In this document: positions 41,810-50,032 of the stretch, one piece after another
Position numbering within the stretch: the first letter of the stretch is position 1
Layout: each line of letters starts with the position of its first letter
Assembly (NCBI RefSeq): GCF_003234795.2
Contig: NZ_CP126268.1
Span: 434,001-498,000 of the forward strand
DNA: 64,000 bases
Reading direction: 5' to 3'
DNA from: Curtobacterium sp. MCLR17_032
GTDB taxonomy: Bacteria > Actinomycetota > Actinomycetes > Actinomycetales > Microbacteriaceae
The notes under the pieces: model-generated
Database searches by the model: none
Told to the model about the DNA's origin: nothing
The model's input: the letters and a program-made list of their open reading frames with translations, nothing else
Made by a program: the position numbers and the translations under genes

Positions 41810-44380
41810 TCAGCGAGCGCTGTCGGTGACGGTGATCGTGCGGGTCTCGGTCTGCATGGCTCCACCCGGGACGGTGTACTCCACGAGCAGGCCGTACGCC
41901 GTGTTCTGGTTGTTCAGCGTCGCGACGGTCTCCCACTCGCCGAGTGCGTTGACGGTGACCGGGGCGGCGACCTGGCGATCCTTACCTGCCCAGTTCCAGA
42001 TCTTCACCTCGGTACCGGTGGTTCCCTTCCCGGAGATGCGGACCTGCTTGTCGGCAGCGACGACCGTGCTGCCCTCGGCGGGGGTGTCCACGGAGAAGGG
42101 CTGGGTGACGGTTTCGCTGTTGGTGACGGTGATGGTGCGGGTCTCGGTCTGCATGGCTCCACCCGGGACGGTGTACTCCACGAGCAGGCCGTACGCCGTG
42201 TTCTGGTTGTTCAGCGTCGCGACGGTCTCCCACTCGCCGAGTGCGTTGACGGTGACCGGGGCGGCGACCTGGCGATCCTTACCTGCCCAGTTCCAGATCT
42301 TCACCTCGGTACCGGTGGTTCCCTTCCCGGAGATGCGGACCTGCTTGTCGGCAGCGACGACCGTGCTGCCCTCGGCGGGGGTGTCCACGGAGAAGGGCTG
42401 GGTGACGGTTTCGCTGTTGGTGACGGTGATGTTCCGGGTCTGCGTCGTCGTGACGCCGCCCTTGGTGTACTCGATGTACAGACCGTACTGAGTGCTCTCG
42501 TTGTTCAAGGTGGCGACGGTGTCCCACTCGCCGGACCCGTTCGCAGTCACCGTCTGCGCGACCTGACGGTCCTTACCTGCCCAGTTCCAGATCTTCACCT
42601 CGGTGCCCGTGGTGGCGGTGCCGGAGATGGTTACCTGCTTCTCCGGCGCGACCACGACGGCGTTCTCAGCCGGCGTCACGACGTTCGAGTCGGCGACGGT
42701 CTCCCCCGTCACGTTCTTCACGTGGTAGAGGCCGGTCACCGGGTCCTGGCCCGGCACGGTGTAGATCGTGTCGAGGGTGTAGGCGACGTCGTGCGCCAGG
42801 TCCCCGGAGGCGTCCCAGGTGCCGTCCGGCCGAACGGTCGTGTCGATGACCGTTCGCGGATTGCTGCCCTGCGTCCGGATCTGGACGCGGGCGCCGGCCT
42901 CACCCGTGCCCGCGAACTGCACCGTCTTGGTCGGGTTGACCGTGATCGAGCCGTCTGCGGGACTCGAGATGACCAGCGGGTCCACGTCGGACTTGCCCGG
43001 GTTCACCGTCACCTCGGCGGTGGTGACGTTGTTGCCCTTCGAGACGCCGGCGACGACGAGCTGGTACTCGCGGTCCTCGAGGTCGTTCAGCACGATGCGG
43101 TAGCCGTTGGTCGCGGTCGCCTGGCCGAGGACGACCCGGGGGTTGCCCTTCTCGTAGACGCGGATGAGCGAGTTCGTCTGGGCAGTGCCCGAGACGACGA
43201 GCGGCTGCCCGGCGTCGAGCTCCGCTCCGTTCTCCGGGCTCGAGACGGCGACACCGGCGCCGTAGGGGATCGTGACGTCCTGCGGGGTCGCGTCCTCGTC
43301 GCGGATCTCCTGCGTCGCGGTGAGTTCGTAGTCACCCGCGGCGTTCGGGGCGTTGACGGGGACCTCGAAGGAGCCGTCCTCACCGGTCATGGTCGTCGCG
43401 ACCTGCTTGGTGCCGCTCTTGACCTTGATGGTGGTGTTCTTGCTGGCCGAACCGGTGAGCTTCGCGACCGCTTCGACGTTCGCTTCGGAGAGCTCCGGCT
43501 GGACCGACAGCGGCGTGACCGGCAGGTCCACGTCGACGTCGCTCTCGGCGATGAGCTCAGCGCCGTTGTAGGCCTTGAGGTGCACCGACGTGTTGCCCAG
43601 CGCGAGGGCGCTGAGGGCCTGCGACCACTTGCCGTCCTTCGCAGCGGCGTTGTAGGTCTTCTTCTTGCTGTCCTTGTCGAGGTAGGAGACCTCGACGTCG
43701 GTCGCGTCGGCCGGCGCCGTGCCGTCGAGCAGGGCGGTGCCGGCCTCGAGGTCGACGTCCTGCACGTCGGCACCGAAACCGGCGAGGGTGGTGGGCAGGC
43801 CGACGAATGAGTGCGATGTCGGCGCGTTGGACATCGCGAGCAAGTTGCCGTAGTTCGAGTTGAGCGGCACCGCGTCAGAGGTCAGCCACAGCCATCCCGC
43901 CTTGGAGTCGTTGACCTTGCTCTTGAACGAACCGTCCTCAACGGTCCACTTGGTTCCCTCGCCGTAATTGCACGTGTAGAGGTAGGCGATCGGAGTTCTC
44001 TGGGACGTTCCGCCCGCGACCAAGCACTGGTCACCCCAAGAAGGCTGTTCTGCGTGGAGCTTCCAGTAGTCAGCGCCATTGGCCGTTTCCGCGAAGTACG
44101 CAGTGATCGGGATCGCGTCCTCCTTCGCTTCTTCCAGGGTGCTCGATGTCTTCACCACCCCATAAGTCCCGCCCACAGCGAGGTAGCTGTACCCGGTGTC
44201 GGTCTTCGAGATGAGCTGGAAGTGCGCTCCCTCCTCGCCGACCTCGTACTCGTGCGTCGACGACGCCTTGGTCTCGGTCGCGGCGCCGGCCGGCATGATG
44301 CCGAACCCGAGTCCGCTGATGACGGTCGTCGCGGCCAGGACGCCAGCGCCCAGCTTCCCGACGGTCTTCTTCTTGGCCAT
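41810..44380 (-). CDS. Large secreted Ig-like repeat protein
   Basis: An 856-aa protein with a clear Sec signal (MAKKKTVGKLGAGVLAATTV, cleavage after PAGAA near 34). An N-terminal domain of about 180 aa (HFQLISKTDTGYSYLAVGGT...) is followed by a chain of bacterial Ig-like domains. The last three modules share TGTEVKIWNWAGKDRQVA; the final two, 99 aa each, are practically identical. No LPXTG sorting signal or C-terminal anchor is seen, so it is secreted or held non-covalently. It has a related protein encoded divergently at 44548. Likely an adhesin or matrix protein; this is inference. ATG 44380 best fits the signal. Confidence 0.82.
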   Translation of the reverse strand: MAKKKTVGKLGAGVLAATTVISGLGFGIMPAGAATETKASSTHEYEVGEEGAHFQLISKTDTGYSYLAVGGTYGVVKTSSTLEEAKEDAIPITAYFAETANGADYWKLHAEQPSWGDQCLVAGGTSQRTPIAYLYTCNYGEGTKWTVEDGSFKSKVNDSKAGWLWLTSDAVPLNSNYGNLLAMSNAPTSHSFVGLPTTLAGFGADVQDVDLEAGTALLDGTAPADATDVEVSYLDKDSKKKTYNAAAKDGKWSQALSALALGNTSVHLKAYNGAELIAESDVDVDLPVTPLSVQPELSEANVEAVAKLTGSASKNTTIKVKSGTKQVATTMTGEDGSFEVPVNAPNAAGDYELTATQEIRDEDATPQDVTIPYGAGVAVSSPENGAELDAGQPLVVSGTAQTNSLIRVYEKGNPRVVLGQATATNGYRIVLNDLEDREYQLVVAGVSKGNNVTTAEVTVNPGKSDVDPLVISSPADGSITVNPTKTVQFAGTGEAGARVQIRTQGSNPRTVIDTTVRPDGTWDASGDLAHDVAYTLDTIYTVPGQDPVTGLYHVKNVTGETVADSNVVTPAENAVVVAPEKQVTISGTATTGTEVKIWNWAGKDRQVAQTVTANGSGEWDTVATLNNESTQYGLYIEYTKGGVTTTQTRNITVTNSETVTQPFSVDTPAEGSTVVAADKQVRISGKGTTGTEVKIWNWAGKDRQVAAPVTVNALGEWETVATLNNQNTAYGLLVEYTVPGGAMQTETRTITVTNSETVTQPFSVDTPAEGSTVVAADKQVRISGKGTTGTEVKIWNWAGKDRQVAAPVTVNALGEWETVATLNNQNTAYGLLVEYTVPGGAMQTETRTITVTDSAR
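41825..42418. repeat. Two adjacent, nearly identical 297-bp repeats in the Ig-like gene
   Basis: 41825-42121 and 42122-42418 differ at about one position over 297 bp (GATCGTG versus GATGGTG near the start). A third, clearly diverged module continues upstream in the gene with the same 297-bp spacing. The identity of the last two indicates a recent duplication or ongoing gene conversion. Confidence 0.9.
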
Positions 44381-44479
44381 CTGTGTGGTGTCTCTCTGTT
44401 CGTGACGGGACATCCCGGACCCCACAGCTGCGGAGTGTCGGGAGCGGATCAGGCCGCGACTCCGCGGCAGAGGACAAAT

Positions 44480-44490
44480 ATATCACATCT
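44480..44490. promoter_or_regulatory. AT-rich divergent promoter with motif copy
   Basis: In the 167-nt gap between the divergent Ig-like genes an AT-rich stretch (44475-44505) reads ATATCACATCT on the plus strand, i.e. AGATGTGATAT on the minus strand, 9 of 11 to the recurring motif. It is about equidistant from both starts and could control both genes. Confidence 0.5.
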
Positions 44491-44547
44491 TAATACGGAA
44501 TAGCACTAGCGTCCTCCTGACCACGTTCCCCGAGGAAGAGGACATCG

Positions 44548-46482
44548 ATGCACCGTCCACCCCTGATCCGCACCGCGGCGCTCGCCGCGGTCGGCCTGAC
44601 GATCGCTGCGCTGCTGACACCGGCGGCAGCGACAGCAGCGCCGACAGACCCGACGGCCCCGACCGCGCCCGCAACACAGGCACCCGCCCCCCAGAGCCGC
44701 ACCGTCGCCAACCAGCCCACCGGCGTCAGCCTCACCGCGATCGACTCCCGGACGTACCGCGTCACCGGCACGCCGCGCTGCGGCCTGTTCGAGTCGCCGT
44801 GCCAGGTCCACGTCGGCAACGTCGGCGGCGACTACCACTGGGACGGCGGGACCTCGACCGCGGTGTTCGCCAACTGGCGCTACGGCGAAGCGAAGACCCC
44901 GGAGTTCTGGACCTACGGCTGCACGCTGTTCGGCTGCAAGGACTCTGCGCACGTCCGGGGCAACCCGGTCGTCCGTCCGTTCCCGGACCAGAAGCTGACG
45001 GCGAGCGTCGTGCGGCAGGACGACGCGCAGCGGACCGTGACGGTCAGCGGCAACGCGACCGGCGGCGCCGAGGTCCGCCGGAACGACAACCGGATCGCGA
45101 CGGCGACGTCGGCCGACCCGGGGGTCTGGAGCGCGACGGTCTCCGGGCTCTCGGTCGGCTGGAACACCCTCGTGTTCGAGCAATACGTCCGCGGCACCTA
45201 CAAGGGCCAGGCGCTCGTCTCGGTCCAGATCGCTGCGCCGACCCAGCCGGAACGCATCGTGGGGGACAGCGGCAGCGCCACCCTCGAGCGGGCCGCGACG
45301 ACCCCTGTGTCGGCGTCCTTCACCCCGCGCTCGGCCTTCTCGACGCCGTCCGGGTCGATCGAGTTCCACGCCCCGGCGGGCACCACCTTCGCGACGGGCC
45401 AGGACCGACAGCGCGGGCAGCGGTTGTCGGGCGGCTCGTGGTCGGACTTCAGCGGGGACACCCTGGTGAGCGGTGTCCGGTCCGCGGACGGTCGGACCTA
45501 CCGGTACTCCCTGGCGAACCGTGACTGGGGTGTCGCGAACGGCCAGCGGTTCCGCTTCACCATGGGTGTCGAGACACCACTGGGCATCACCCAGACCTCG
45601 AGCTCGATGACGGCTCGCCTGGTCGGGTCGATCGCCGCCGGGTCGTTCGACACCACGGCGACGGTCCGGACGACGGTGAACGACAAGGCCCTCACCGCGC
45701 GGGTGACGGACGTCGACCAGTCCGCGCGCAGTGCCACGCTCGAGGGCACCACGCCGGCCCGGACGACCGACCTCGAGATCACCTGGACACGCAACGGCCA
45801 GCAGACCACCCGGCGCATCCAGCCGACGAGCCCGGGAGCCTGGACGGCCGCGCTCGACGGGCTCGAGTACGGCGCGAACACGGTCCGGGTCGAGGCGTTC
45901 GCCAACACCACGTCGATCGGCTCGACGGACGTGCAGGTGGCGGTCCCGCGTCCGGACTTCAGCGCCACCGCCCGGTTCGATGACGACGTGGACGTCCCGG
46001 TCGTGGTCGGCGGCTCCGGTGCCACCGGGTCGACCGTCGAGTTGTCCGACGGGCAGACCAGCGTCGCCGTCGTCCCGGTGCGTGACGGACGCTGGGAGGT
46101 CTCGCTCCCCGCTCCGGACCGCGGTGGTGTGCGGACGCTCCGCGCCGAACAGCGCCAGGGCGGCCAGGTGACCGACCGGGCCGACGTGTCGATCGACTAC
46201 GGAGCCGCCGTGCGGATCACCTCGCCCGGGGACGGCTTCATGGTCTCGCCGGTCTTCCCGGAGGTCCTGGTGACCGGTCGCGCAGCTGACGGGGCGATCG
46301 TCACCCTGACCGACCGGAACGCGCCGGGCGTCGTCCTCGGTCGGGCGGTGGCCCGTGATGACGGCACGTGGGCGATCAGGACACCCGCCCTCGACGACCA
46401 GGACCACCTGCTGGTGGCTACGGCTCGTTCCCGTGGCGCGAACACCACGACGACGACGCTCTCCATCGTCGGTACTCCCTGA
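44548..46482 (+). CDS. Secreted Ig-like domain protein, divergent relative of the large surface protein
   Basis: A 644-aa exported protein: signal peptide MHRPPLIRTAALAAVGLTIA with cleavage near ATAAP (about 31), then a Pro/Ala/Thr linker. Several Ig-like modules follow. The module TLEGTTPARTTDLEITWTRN with GLEYGANTVRVEAFAN and the last one, YGAAVRITSPGDG with APGVVLGRAVARDDGTW, have clear counterparts in the protein encoded at 41810-44380. Four Cys are near the N-terminus (RCGLFESPC and YGCTLFGC), suggesting disulfides. GAGGAAGAGGA precedes ATG 44548. No cell-wall anchor is visible. Function unknown; likely a surface component. Confidence 0.82.
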   Translation: MHRPPLIRTAALAAVGLTIAALLTPAAATAAPTDPTAPTAPATQAPAPQSRTVANQPTGVSLTAIDSRTYRVTGTPRCGLFESPCQVHVGNVGGDYHWDGGTSTAVFANWRYGEAKTPEFWTYGCTLFGCKDSAHVRGNPVVRPFPDQKLTASVVRQDDAQRTVTVSGNATGGAEVRRNDNRIATATSADPGVWSATVSGLSVGWNTLVFEQYVRGTYKGQALVSVQIAAPTQPERIVGDSGSATLERAATTPVSASFTPRSAFSTPSGSIEFHAPAGTTFATGQDRQRGQRLSGGSWSDFSGDTLVSGVRSADGRTYRYSLANRDWGVANGQRFRFTMGVETPLGITQTSSSMTARLVGSIAAGSFDTTATVRTTVNDKALTARVTDVDQSARSATLEGTTPARTTDLEITWTRNGQQTTRRIQPTSPGAWTAALDGLEYGANTVRVEAFANTTSIGSTDVQVAVPRPDFSATARFDDDVDVPVVVGGSGATGSTVELSDGQTSVAVVPVRDGRWEVSLPAPDRGGVRTLRAEQRQGGQVTDRADVSIDYGAAVRITSPGDGFMVSPVFPEVLVTGRAADGAIVTLTDRNAPGVVLGRAVARDDGTWAIRTPALDDQDHLLVATARSRGANTTTTTLSIVGTP

Positions 46483-46582
46483 CCGGAGGCCGTCACCAGG
46501 GTGCGCCGACCGGCTCCCGCGGGACCGGTCGGCGCACCCTGCTGGGAGCTCTCGGAGCGCTCGCTGAGGGGCGAGGAGTTGG

Positions 46583-47425
46583 ATGGACGGCATGACCACC
46601 GTTCCGAACATCACGCTCAACGACGGACGCACGATCCCCCAGCTCGGCTTCGGCGTCTACCAGATCGATCCCGCCGAGACGAAGGCCGCGACCCTGGCCG
46701 CGCTCGAGGTCGGGTACCGCCACATCGACACCGCCGAGATGTACGGCAACGAGAAGGAGGTCGGCGAGGCGATCGCGGAGTCCGGCATCGACCGCTCCGA
46801 GATCTTCGTCACGTCGAAGCTCAACAACGGCTTCCACGCCCCCGAACTCGCTGCCGAGAACGGCAAGAAGTCGGCTGACCTGCTCGGCGGCTACACCGAC
46901 CTGTTCCTCATCCACTGGCCCCTGCCGACCGTCTCGGACTTCGTCCCGACGTGGAAGGCCCTCGAGGAGCTCTACCACGCCGGCACCAGCCGCAGCATCG
47001 GTGTGAGCAACTTCCAGGCCCACCACCTCAACCGCCTCGCCGCGGAGACGACCGTCACCCCGGCCGTCAACCAGATCGAGGTGCACCCGTACCTCGCGCA
47101 GGAGGAGCTTCGCGCCTACGGCCGCGAGCACGGCATCGCAACCGAGGCCTGGTCCCCGATCGCACAGGGCCTCGTCCTCGACGACGAGACCATCGTCCGC
47201 ATCTCCGGTGCCACGGGTAAGACCCCGGCACAGGTCGTCCTCCGCTGGCACATCCAGCGCGGCGACATCGTCTTCCCGAAGTCGGTCACCCGTTCGCGCG
47301 TCGAGGAGAACTTCGCGATCTTCGACTTCGAGCTCTCCGACGAGGACATGACGGACATCACGGTGCTCGACAAGGGCCACCGCACCGGCCCGGACCCCGA
47401 CACGTTCGACTACGTCCCGGCGTAG
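46583..47425 (+). CDS. Aldo/keto reductase
   Basis: A 280-aa TIM-barrel oxidoreductase using NADPH. The catalytic tetrad is visible: Asp and Tyr in HIDTAEMYGNE (about 48-58), Lys in FVTSKLNN (about 80) and His in LIHWPLP (about 113). The cofactor part has GVSNF, and FPKSVTRSRVEENF near the C-terminus. It resembles the 2,5-diketo-gluconate reductase branch, but the natural substrate is uncertain. ATG 46583 follows GCGAGGAG at 4 nt; ATG 46592 is a close alternative. Single-gene unit ended by a 50-nt palindrome. Confidence 0.9.
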   Translation: MDGMTTVPNITLNDGRTIPQLGFGVYQIDPAETKAATLAALEVGYRHIDTAEMYGNEKEVGEAIAESGIDRSEIFVTSKLNNGFHAPELAAENGKKSADLLGGYTDLFLIHWPLPTVSDFVPTWKALEELYHAGTSRSIGVSNFQAHHLNRLAAETTVTPAVNQIEVHPYLAQEELRAYGREHGIATEAWSPIAQGLVLDDETIVRISGATGKTPAQVVLRWHIQRGDIVFPKSVTRSRVEENFAIFDFELSDEDMTDITVLDKGHRTGPDPDTFDYVPA

Positions 47426-47432
47426 TCCGATC

Positions 47433-47482
47433 CGACACGACGAAGCCCCCGCACCGATCGGTGTGGGGGCTTCGTCGTGTCG
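47433..47482. terminator. 50-nt palindrome, bidirectional terminator
   Basis: CGACACGACGAAGCCCCC at 47433 and GGGGGCTTCGTCGTGTCG ending at 47482 form 25-bp arms with a single mismatch and no loop. It lies between the convergent aldo/keto reductase and methyltransferase genes. Confidence 0.88.
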
Positions 47483-47489
47483 AGCAGTG

Positions 47490-48641
47490 TCAGCCGGTGG
47501 CGACCGAGGCGGTCACCGTGAACTTCGCGGTGCGCACGACCTGTCGGGTCGGGCCGACCAGGCGTTCGAGGACCGGGCGGTACCGCAGGTGCGAGTTCCA
47601 GACGCACCACAGTTCGCCGCCGGCCTGGAGGATCGTGGCCGCGTTCCGGAACATCGCCTCGGCTGCGTCGGTACTCACCGTGGTGCCCTCGTGGAAGGGT
47701 GGGTTGCACAGCACGAGCTGGGCGCTGCCGGCGTCGATCTCGTCCCCGGCGTCACTCCGGAGGACCCGGACCCGGTCGGCGACGCCGTTCGCCTCGGCGG
47801 TCGCGGTGGTCGAGGCGACCGCGGTCGAGGTGACGTCCGTCGCGATGACCCGGACGGCCGGCCTGCGACGTGCGAGCTCGACCGCGATGACGCCGTTCCC
47901 GCTGCCGAGGTCCACCGCGGTCCGGGCCGTGGGCACCGCGTCGTCCATCGCCTCGAGCAGCACCCGCGTCCCGAGGTCGAGTGATGCCCCGGCGAACACC
48001 CCACCGTGCGCAGCGATCGTCATGCCGAGTTCGTCGAGGTGCACGCGCCGGGGCCACGGAGCGGTGACGGCAGCGCGGGCAGCAGCGGCGGCGAGGGGGT
48101 CCTGCGCGACGAGCAGTCGGCTCTTGCCCCGACCGCGCGAGGCCGTGACGTCGCCGAAGTACCGACGGAGGACGTCGTTCTGCGACAGCGTCATGTGCTT
48201 GTTGACCCCACCGCAGAGCAGCACCACGTCGGGGGCGGCCCACCGCGCGACGGCCCGGGCGACCTCGTCCAGCCGGTCGTTCGACTTCGGCAGGCGGAGC
48301 AGCACGAGTCGGACGTTCCGGAAGGCGTCCTCGAGGCTCCGGGGGTGGGTGAAGCCACGGCGCCCGAACGTGCCGGCGGCGGCGCCGAGGGCTCGCTCGC
48401 TCGTCAGGGAGTCCTGCACGACACGGATGCCGTCGGCTCCGTGCAGGGACAGCAGCCCGAGGGTCAGGACGCCGTACCGGTCGTCGACGACCGCGACCTC
48501 GCCGGGCTGCCGGAGTGCGTCGCCGTGCACGTGCGGCGCCTCGTCGAGCAGGAACCGGTCCGTGCCGTCGATGGTCATCAGGTCCGGACCGCGGTCGGCG
48601 GGGGAACGGCGGAAGTGGTCCGCGAAGTCGAATGACGGCAC
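47490..48641 (-). CDS. RlmG/RsmC-like rRNA methyltransferase
   Basis: A 383-aa SAM-dependent enzyme with two related domains. The C-terminal catalytic half has VDLGSGNGVIAVELARR (motif I), VIATDVTSTAVASTTATA and the N6/N2-type active site VLCNPPFHEG; the N-terminal half, without the motif, probably binds RNA. RlmG/RsmC enzymes methylate guanine N2 in rRNA. GTG 48641 is the start because TACCCT (48653-48648) lies 6 nt upstream (leaderless). It diverges from a GntR gene. Confidence 0.85.
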   Translation of the reverse strand: MPSFDFADHFRRSPADRGPDLMTIDGTDRFLLDEAPHVHGDALRQPGEVAVVDDRYGVLTLGLLSLHGADGIRVVQDSLTSERALGAAAGTFGRRGFTHPRSLEDAFRNVRLVLLRLPKSNDRLDEVARAVARWAAPDVVLLCGGVNKHMTLSQNDVLRRYFGDVTASRGRGKSRLLVAQDPLAAAAARAAVTAPWPRRVHLDELGMTIAAHGGVFAGASLDLGTRVLLEAMDDAVPTARTAVDLGSGNGVIAVELARRRPAVRVIATDVTSTAVASTTATAEANGVADRVRVLRSDAGDEIDAGSAQLVLCNPPFHEGTTVSTDAAEAMFRNAATILQAGGELWCVWNSHLRYRPVLERLVGPTRQVVRTAKFTVTASVATG

Positions 48642-48783
48642 GGTCCGAGGGTAACCGGGCCGGACTGGCATCCGGACCACACCACGGGGAGCAGTGGTAT
48701 GTCACACGCGACACAGACCGTTCTGGACCCTACGCTCGTGAGTTCCCGGACCGTCCGGGCCTGGTCGAGCAGCGAGAGTGCCG

Positions 48784-49467
48784 ATGTTCCCACCGCGACA
48801 CGACACCAGGCCGCTGCTGCGCGACCTCGCCCGTGAGCGTCTGCGTGCCGAGATCATGAGCGGAGCGGTCGTCCCCGGGCAGCGGCTCGACGACCAGGAG
48901 CTCGCCGCGCGCCTCGGGTGTTCGCGGACTCCGGTGCGCGAGGCCTTGGCCGACCTGGCACACCTCGGGCTCGTCGAGCTCCGGCCGAACCGCTACACCA
49001 GGGTGGCGGTCCCCGCGCAGGAGGACGTCGTCCCGGCACTCCAGGCCCTCGGGCTGCTCTTCGGCGGTGTGGTCCGGATCACCGTGCCGCGACTGGGTGA
49101 CCGGAGTCGCAGTGCGGTCTTCCGGCGACTCGGCGTGCTGCTCGACTGCCTCGAGGCGCCGTCGTGGCAGCCGGCTGCGGACGCGGCGACGCCGATCTAC
49201 CGCACGTTCATCGACGAGTGCCGGAACCCGATGGTGACGGCGGCGCTCCGCGGCTCCCTCGACGGGCTGGTGTTCCGGCTCCGGCACCGCGACCTGCAGT
49301 CGGCTCTGCCCTGGCCGGACATCCGGAACAGCCTCATCGCCCTGCGCGTGGCGATCGACGTCCGCGACGGTCGACTCGCCGAGCGGGCGACCTGGTCAGC
49401 GCACCTGCTGCCGGACCCCGCCGGTCCGGATCCGGACCGGGACGACGTCAGGTGCGATCGTGTGTGA
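48784..49467 (+). CDS. GntR-family transcriptional regulator
   Basis: About 227 aa: winged helix (LARERLRAEIMSGAVVPGQR, ELAARLGCSRTPVREALADL) and a short helical FCD-like ligand domain. Its target is not evident; the divergent methyltransferase gene is a housekeeping-type gene and an unlikely one. ATG 48784 is preceded by GCGAGAG at 6 nt; GTG 48778 is in frame and possible. TACGCT (48731-48736) may be the -10 of its promoter. The gene ends convergent with hspR. Confidence 0.85.
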   Translation: MFPPRHDTRPLLRDLARERLRAEIMSGAVVPGQRLDDQELAARLGCSRTPVREALADLAHLGLVELRPNRYTRVAVPAQEDVVPALQALGLLFGGVVRITVPRLGDRSRSAVFRRLGVLLDCLEAPSWQPAADAATPIYRTFIDECRNPMVTAALRGSLDGLVFRLRHRDLQSALPWPDIRNSLIALRVAIDVRDGRLAERATWSAHLLPDPAGPDPDRDDVRCDRV

Positions 49468-49495
49468 GACGTGTCTGCGCGTGACCGGCGGGTGC

Positions 49496-49915
49496 TCAGC
49501 GCTGCGGACGGTAGAGCACGACCGCGTTGTTGCGCTGCGGGCGGGCACCGGCGCGGAGGGAGACGGCGGCGCCGGTCGCGGTCGCCGCGAACACACGGGC
49601 ACCCGGCCGGCTGATGAGCTGGTCGGCGAGGGCGCGTTCGAGGTCGCGGACGCGGGCCCGCAGCAGGGTGTTCTCGTTCTCGAGCTCGAGCACCCGGCGG
49701 ATCCCCTCGAGGGACACCCCTTCCGAGCCCAGTCGCGCGATCTCCCGCAGCTGGGTGATGTCGCGCATCGAGTACCGCCGGGAGCCGCCGCGGGTCCGGC
49801 CGGGGACGACCAGCCCGAGCCGGTCGTACTGCCGCAGCGTCTGCGGGTGCATCTCCGCGAGCTCCGCCGCGACCGCGATCGCGAAGACGGGGGAGTGCTC
49901 GTCCAGGTCGGCCAT
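49496..49915 (-). CDS. hspR: Heat-shock repressor HspR (MerR family)
   Basis: A 139-aa MerR-type regulator. FAIAVAAELAEMHPQTLRQYD and RLGLVVPGRTRGGSRRYS form the winged helix, and LENENTLLRARVRDLERAL is the coiled-coil dimerisation helix. In Streptomyces and Mycobacterium HspR, with DnaK as corepressor, represses the dnaK operon and clpB through HAIR sites. Here it is last in dnaK-grpE-dnaJ-hspR, and HAIR-like sites lie before dnaK and clpB. A hairpin separates it from dnaJ. Confidence 0.92.
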   Translation of the reverse strand: MADLDEHSPVFAIAVAAELAEMHPQTLRQYDRLGLVVPGRTRGGSRRYSMRDITQLREIARLGSEGVSLEGIRRVLELENENTLLRARVRDLERALADQLISRPGARVFAATATGAAVSLRAGARPQRNNAVVLYRPQR

Positions 49916-49964
49916 CGGGCGCTCCTTCCGTCGGGTGTCGCAGGTGTCGGTGTCGATGTGGGCC

Positions 49965-50017
49965 GGCCGGGAGGCTCGGTGCCGGTTCCTGACGGAGCCG
50001 CACCGTGCCTCCCGGCC
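49965..50017 (-). terminator. Hairpin between dnaJ and hspR
   Basis: GGCCGGGAGGCTCGGTG (49965-49981) pairs with CACCGTGCCTCCCGGCC (50001-50017), one mismatch, 19-nt loop. It may partly end transcription and so lower hspR relative to dnaK. The arms are copies of the dispersed GGSCGGGAGGC motif. Confidence 0.7.
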
Positions 50018-50032
50018 GGGTCGGACGCGACG

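Noticed and set aside
33894..46482. Exopolysaccharide region as a recent mobile island
   Set aside because: Composition seems slightly less GC-rich in gaps, but there is no integrase, transposase, tRNA or flanking repeat, so transfer cannot be claimed.
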